A DNA stretch of 64,000 nucleotides from a virus. Positions 61,747-64,000 of the stretch are shown here, piece after piece. Made by a program: the position numbers and the translations under genes. Position 1 is the first letter of the stretch, and each line of letters opens with the position of its first letter. Below the pieces are notes generated by a model, which was not told the origin of the DNA, searched no databases, and worked only from the letters and a program-made list of their open reading frames with translations. The stretch spans positions 1-64,000 of IMG/VR virus record IMGVR_UViG_3300006903_000002; one strand, written 5' to 3'.

Positions 61747-61770
61747 ATAACACAAACGGAGGCGTGCAGC

Positions 61771-62133
61771 ATGAAAACCTACACAATCGTGCGAAATGGC
61801 ACAATCCACAAGCCGCAAGCAAGCAATGGGCACTATTGCGGTTTTGAGGCAACCTCAGACTATCCATACCGTGTTACGTTGACGGTCGAGGGTAGTTTGC
61901 AACCGCCCGACTATTTCATCCTAGCGAATGAGGAAATGGATGAGGTAGTGCAAAAGACGTTCGAACACGCTCCGGCAACCTCATGCGAGCACATGGCTGA
62001 CATGATGACAGACGCGATGTGCGCGCACATGCAGACCACGTATCCACAGTGGACAGTAACGTCCTGCAAGGCCGAATTGACAGGCACAAATGGCCTTGCA
62101 CTCTTGTCTTGTCAATGGGATTTGACGAATTAG
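61771..62133 (+). CDS. Hypothetical early protein
   Basis: Protein of 120 aa, first of the right-end early genes, with GGAGG upstream. Alternating strands (TYTIVRNGTI, RVTLTVEGSL) and helices rich in Met/Cys/His (SCEHMADMMTDAMCAHM). No family recognised. Confidence 0.6.
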   Translation: MKTYTIVRNGTIHKPQASNGHYCGFEATSDYPYRVTLTVEGSLQPPDYFILANEEMDEVVQKTFEHAPATSCEHMADMMTDAMCAHMQTTYPQWTVTSCKAELTGTNGLALLSCQWDLTN

Positions 62134-62191
62134 TCGCTTGCACAAATGGCAGGACAATTGCTATGGTCCTGCCATTGATGGAGGTTACTAA
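62131..62191 (+). promoter_or_regulatory. Hairpin cassette 1
   Basis: Starts with the stop codon in TAGTCGCTTGCACA, then an 8-bp stem GGCAGGAC/GTCCTGCC with loop containing TTGCTATG, then GATGGAGGTTACTA before the next ATG. TTGCAC could be a -35 box and TGCTATGGT an extended -10 (18-base spacer). Confidence 0.65.
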
Positions 62192-62359
62192 ATGAAGCAA
62201 TCGAATGAGAAGACACGGGAAATTCTGCGCAAGGCACTCAAACACACGATGCGCGTGCAGTGGGCAATCGACAGTCCACTAGTCGCGGCCGCGTCAGCGG
62301 AATACGTTGAGGCACTCAACGATGAGCTTGACAAGCTCAACGGCAAAATCAAGTCTTAG
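62192..62359 (+). CDS. Small helical early protein
   Basis: Protein of 55 aa between hairpin cassettes. Helical (NEKTREILRKALKHTMRVQ, YVEALNDELDKLNG). The start MKQ is shared with the next gene. Function unknown. Confidence 0.6.
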   Translation: MKQSNEKTREILRKALKHTMRVQWAIDSPLVAAASAEYVEALNDELDKLNGKIKS

Positions 62360-62417
62360 TCGCTTGCACACGAGGCACAAGGCGTGCTATGCTTTGTGCC
62401 TCGATTGGAGGTTACTA
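62357..62417 (+). promoter_or_regulatory. Hairpin cassette 2
   Basis: TAGTCGCTTGCACA, 10-bp stem CGAGGCACAA/TTGTGCCTCG, loop containing GTGCTATG, then TTGGAGGTTACTA before ATG. Same layout as cassette 1 but with a different, still perfectly paired, stem. Confidence 0.65.
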
Positions 62418-62543
62418 ATGAAACAGAACAGTCGGCGAGACTTGGAGGCACACAAAACGCGACGGATGCGCGCGAGACGGCGATACCTGCGAGAGATGGC
62501 GCGCATCGTAGCGCAATTGACGAAAGAGAGGACACAACAGTGA
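62418..62543 (+). CDS. 41-aa very basic peptide
   Basis: Arg-rich (RRDLEAHKTRRMRARRRYL), suited to nucleic-acid binding. GTGA overlap with the next gene. Function unknown. Confidence 0.5.
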   Translation: MKQNSRRDLEAHKTRRMRARRRYLREMARIVAQLTKERTQQ

Positions 62544-62833
62544 CCTATCGCATCTACACACAGCGATTCGACAACCTTGCAGAGCTTACAAGCAAGTTTT
62601 TCGACGGCTTTACGCTCATCAACACACAAGGTTACTGGATGGGACAAGCGGAAGACTCAACAATCATCGAGATAGTCGGCGATGATTCTGTAGCTGAGTT
62701 TTCGGACCCCATCTTACCGCGCATTGACGCTCTTGCAGAGCTTATCCGCGTCACAAATAGGCAACAGAGTGTCCTCATTACGACTGAGGCATCGACTGTG
62801 CGGTATCATTCGGCAGACAAACAAGCCGCATAA
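62540..62833 (+). CDS. Hypothetical early protein
   Basis: Protein of 97 aa from GTG 62540. Contains FDNLAELTSKFFDGFTLINTQGYW and STIIEIVGDD, a strand-helix pattern seen in small proteins of many actinophages and others. Function unknown. Confidence 0.6.
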   Translation: MTYRIYTQRFDNLAELTSKFFDGFTLINTQGYWMGQAEDSTIIEIVGDDSVAEFSDPILPRIDALAELIRVTNRQQSVLITTEASTVRYHSADKQAA

Positions 62834-62835
62834 CT

Positions 62836-62860
62836 TTGGTATATAATGTGCATAACCAAT
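62836..62860 (+). promoter_or_regulatory. TTGG-n7-TGTGCAT element with TATAAT
   Basis: TTGG (62836) and TGTGCAT (62847) at 11-base offset, then CCAAT. TATAAT (62842-62847) is a good -10 box. Outer TTGG/CCAA can pair. Upstream of the gene at 62878. Confidence 0.55.
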
Positions 62861-62877
62861 GAACGGAGGCACAAACG

Positions 62878-63075
62878 ATGAGTGAACGTCAACGGTGGAG
62901 TAGGGCGGTCAAGGCATTCCATAAGGGACTGACCGAACCGACAAACAAGCGACACGGGAAAAACCTCATCCATCTTTTCCTGCTCAGCTTGATTGTTGTT
63001 CAGCTTATCCTTACGGGAGGTTCGATGGATGCATGGTTGTTTGTGCTCGTTGGCGTGAATGAAGTAAGGGCGTAA
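62878..63075 (+). CDS. Small membrane protein
   Basis: Protein of 65 aa. Basic N-terminus (RQRWSRAVKAFHKGL), then hydrophobic LIHLFLLSLIVVQLIL and a second segment WLFVLVGV. GGAGG precedes the ATG. Function unknown. Confidence 0.6.
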   Translation: MSERQRWSRAVKAFHKGLTEPTNKRHGKNLIHLFLLSLIVVQLILTGGSMDAWLFVLVGVNEVRA

Positions 63076-63136
63076 GCCGCTTGCACAAAACGCACAATTC
63101 GTATGTGATTGTGCGTTTGATGGAGGTTACTTTACA
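63076..63136 (+). promoter_or_regulatory. Hairpin cassette 3
   Basis: After the stop TAA: CGCTTGCACA, 11-bp stem AAACGCACAAT/ATTGTGCGTTT with a 9-base loop containing GTATG, then GATGGAGGTTACTTT before ATG. Third copy of the same layout with an unrelated stem sequence. Confidence 0.65.
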
Positions 63137-63406
63137 ATGTCTGACGACAATAAGGCGTTTGACGCGGAACTACTCGCGTGGTTGGGCGAGAATGAGACAG
63201 ACCCACGGCACGACGAGGTAGAGCTTTCAGCACATCCATTCGTCGTAGTGTCAAGGCCGTTTTCAGACCTACATGTTCATGAGGCACACCGTTTTGCTAA
63301 CGCTGCAAACGCCTATGCGTTCCGCGAGCGCGCGCACGGTGTGCTGTGGTTCGAGACTCCGTTGAAGGCGTTCATCTTGGACGATGGGCAGGACTGGAAA
63401 GTATGA
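63137..63406 (+). CDS. Hypothetical early protein
   Basis: Protein of 89 aa, acidic N-terminus, then strand/helix (HPFVVVSRPFSDLHVHEAHRFANAANAYAFRE) resembling small SPOR-like or beta-alpha phage proteins. Function unknown. Confidence 0.6.
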   Translation: MSDDNKAFDAELLAWLGENETDPRHDEVELSAHPFVVVSRPFSDLHVHEAHRFANAANAYAFRERAHGVLWFETPLKAFILDDGQDWKV

Positions 63407-63654
63407 CACACAAACAACTTCGACGGCAATTGCTCAGCTTGATGCGCGCGTCCGGGCGGGATTGGACTGGATTTGCGCGCATACTTGAGACGATGGGCGA
63501 CATTGCAGAACATTCGCAGGATAAGCTCATCAGACGGGCGGCGAGCGGAATCCAAAGGACGCTAACGGGCGTCGAAGAGGGAGGACAATTCATAGCAGTC
63601 GATTTTCACGACAAACGCACAGCACGACAATTGGACGCTGCATATCTGAAGTGA
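63403..63654 (+). CDS. Hypothetical early protein
   Basis: Protein of 83 aa, ATGA overlap. Basic and helical (KQLRRQLLSLMRASGRDWTGF, KLIRRAASGIQRTL). Possible nucleic-acid binding. Function unknown. Confidence 0.6.
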   Translation: MTHKQLRRQLLSLMRASGRDWTGFARILETMGDIAEHSQDKLIRRAASGIQRTLTGVEEGGQFIAVDFHDKRTARQLDAAYLK

Positions 63655-63659
63655 TTCGG

Positions 63660-63677
63660 TTGGCATAAGATGTGCAT
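63660..63677 (+). promoter_or_regulatory. TTGG-n7-TGTGCAT element
   Basis: TTGG (63660) and TGTGCAT (63671) at the same 11-base offset as the copies at 670 and 62836; CATAAGAT lies between. GGGAGG and a GTG follow; that frame encodes only nine residues. Confidence 0.5.
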
Positions 63678-63751
63678 TAGGGAGGCAATGTGAACATCTA
63701 CGGAATCATACAAGCATAGTTTGTAGGATAGCAGTAGAGGGAGGTAGCGTT

Positions 63752-63826
63752 ATGGAGATTCTTCAGGATGTTGCGTGGGGCAGTCGTTACATTATCGTTG
63801 ACGGCAAGCGGGTTTACGTTCGATAG
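63752..63826 (+). CDS. 24-aa peptide
   Basis: ATG 63752 has GAGGGAGG upstream. The peptide (MEILQDVAWGS, YIIVDGKRVYVR) has a strand-turn-strand pattern typical of tiny phage proteins. Function unknown. Confidence 0.4.
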   Translation: MEILQDVAWGSRYIIVDGKRVYVR

Positions 63827-63908
63827 CGTCCGCGATACACGCCCTGCGGGAGTGGGGTTTGCTTGAGCGTTAGGCGACCGTAAGGAAGCCTGTAAAAACA
63901 GCCGCAGA

Positions 63909-63943
63909 CGGGAGGACTGCGGGATACAAGTTAAGTCCTCCCG
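63909..63943 (+). terminator. Hairpin before last gene
   Basis: CGGGAGGACT and AGTCCTCCCG pair over 10 bp with a 15-base loop; GGGGAGG and the ATG of the last gene follow. No T-run, so it is more likely an mRNA element than a terminator. Confidence 0.45.
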
Positions 63944-63958
63944 CAGGGGAGGTTGTTT

Positions 63959-64000
63959 ATGACTCGTAAAGACTACGTGAGGATTGCGCAGGCACTAAAG
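63959..64000 (+). CDS. Partial small phage protein (cut by window end)
   Basis: ATG 63959 with GGGGAGG upstream; the first 14 residues (MTRKDYVRIAQALK) match the N-terminus of a small protein very common in phages. It continues beyond the window. Confidence 0.6.
   Translation, partial: MTRKDYVRIAQALK

Noticed and set aside
61546-61867. Minus-strand frames in the right intergenic region
   Set aside because: No ribosome site, Cys/Leu/Arg-rich unnatural composition, and they overlap the start of the plus-strand gene at 61771.
63690-63719. Nine-residue frame after the TTGG element
   Set aside because: It has a ribosome site but is too short to support as a gene; it might be a leader peptide.
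1-64000. Integrase, excisionase or attachment sites
   Set aside because: No tyrosine or serine recombinase motifs and no obvious direct-repeat att site were seen, so lysogeny is not supported.

Overview
The window looks like part of the genome of a tailed, probably strictly lytic double-stranded DNA phage with a short (podovirus-type) tail. It carries a large terminase, portal, scaffold, HK97-like capsid protein, adaptor, nozzle-like tail protein, internal virion proteins with a lytic transglycosylase, an S74-type protein and a lysis cassette. I see no integrase, excisionase or attachment site. Base composition is moderate (near 48-50% G+C by eye) and genes are packed tightly with ATGA/TTGA stop-start overlaps. 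The host cannot be named. One hint is that at least four promoters put the -10 box only 5-7 bases before the start codon, implying leaderless mRNAs, a habit common in Deinococcus/Thermus, actinobacteria and some other groups.

Layout. (1) 1-33.2 kb, plus strand: the early/middle arm of many small genes around replication, recombination and host-takeover enzymes. These are a MoxR-like AAA+ ATPase (0.7-2.1), an HExxH peptidase next to an XRE regulator (3.3-4.2), a lone minus-strand RepA-type ATPase (5.3-6.2), a Cas4/RecB-like nuclease (11.3), an NAD+ salvage pair (NMN adenylyltransferase and NAMPT, 13.0-14.9), an RNA ligase (16.0), a P-loop ATPase with a putative ssDNA-binding protein (17.6-19.3), NADAR (21.5), a VWA protein (23.2), a deaminase (23.9), a uracil-DNA-glycosylase/DNA polymerase A fusion (27.5), a HAD nucleotidase, a dATP/dGTP-diphosphohydrolase-like protein, a SLOG protein and a MazG-like protein. 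(2) tRNA genes are scattered at 7.9-8.7 and 19.8 kb and dense at 24.3-27.5 kb on the plus strand, with three more on the minus strand at 57.1-57.6 kb. Together they cover all 20 amino acids. (3) 33.1-60.9 kb, minus strand: virion, lysis and packaging genes, transcribed leftward from the terminase end. (4) 60.9-61.8 kb: a non-coding region with five TTGGTCA/TGACCAA repeats beside an AT-rich stretch, a candidate origin or control region. (5) 61.8-64 kb, plus strand: small early genes separated by a repeated hairpin/ribosome-site cassette.

Most striking: at 22.05-22.31 kb there appears to be a circularly permuted tRNA gene. A tRNA 3' half ending in CCA lies upstream of the matching 5' half. The outer flanks of the two halves are mutually complementary in five nested helices, about 34 base pairs, that would bring the halves together. 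I know of permuted tRNAs in some algae and archaea but not in a phage, and I see no group I intron core. The phage also encodes an RNA ligase that could be relevant. Other unusual features are a release-factor-like protein with GGH in place of GGQ, tRNAs with leucine anticodons but short variable loops, a class-II-shaped tRNA with a UAU anticodon, repeated use of tRNA 5' ends as the last codons of small genes, and a combined NAD+ salvage/NADAR/SLOG set likely aimed at NAD+-depleting or ADP-ribosylating defences.

All calls come from reading the sequence. Family names are recognition from motifs, not database hits.
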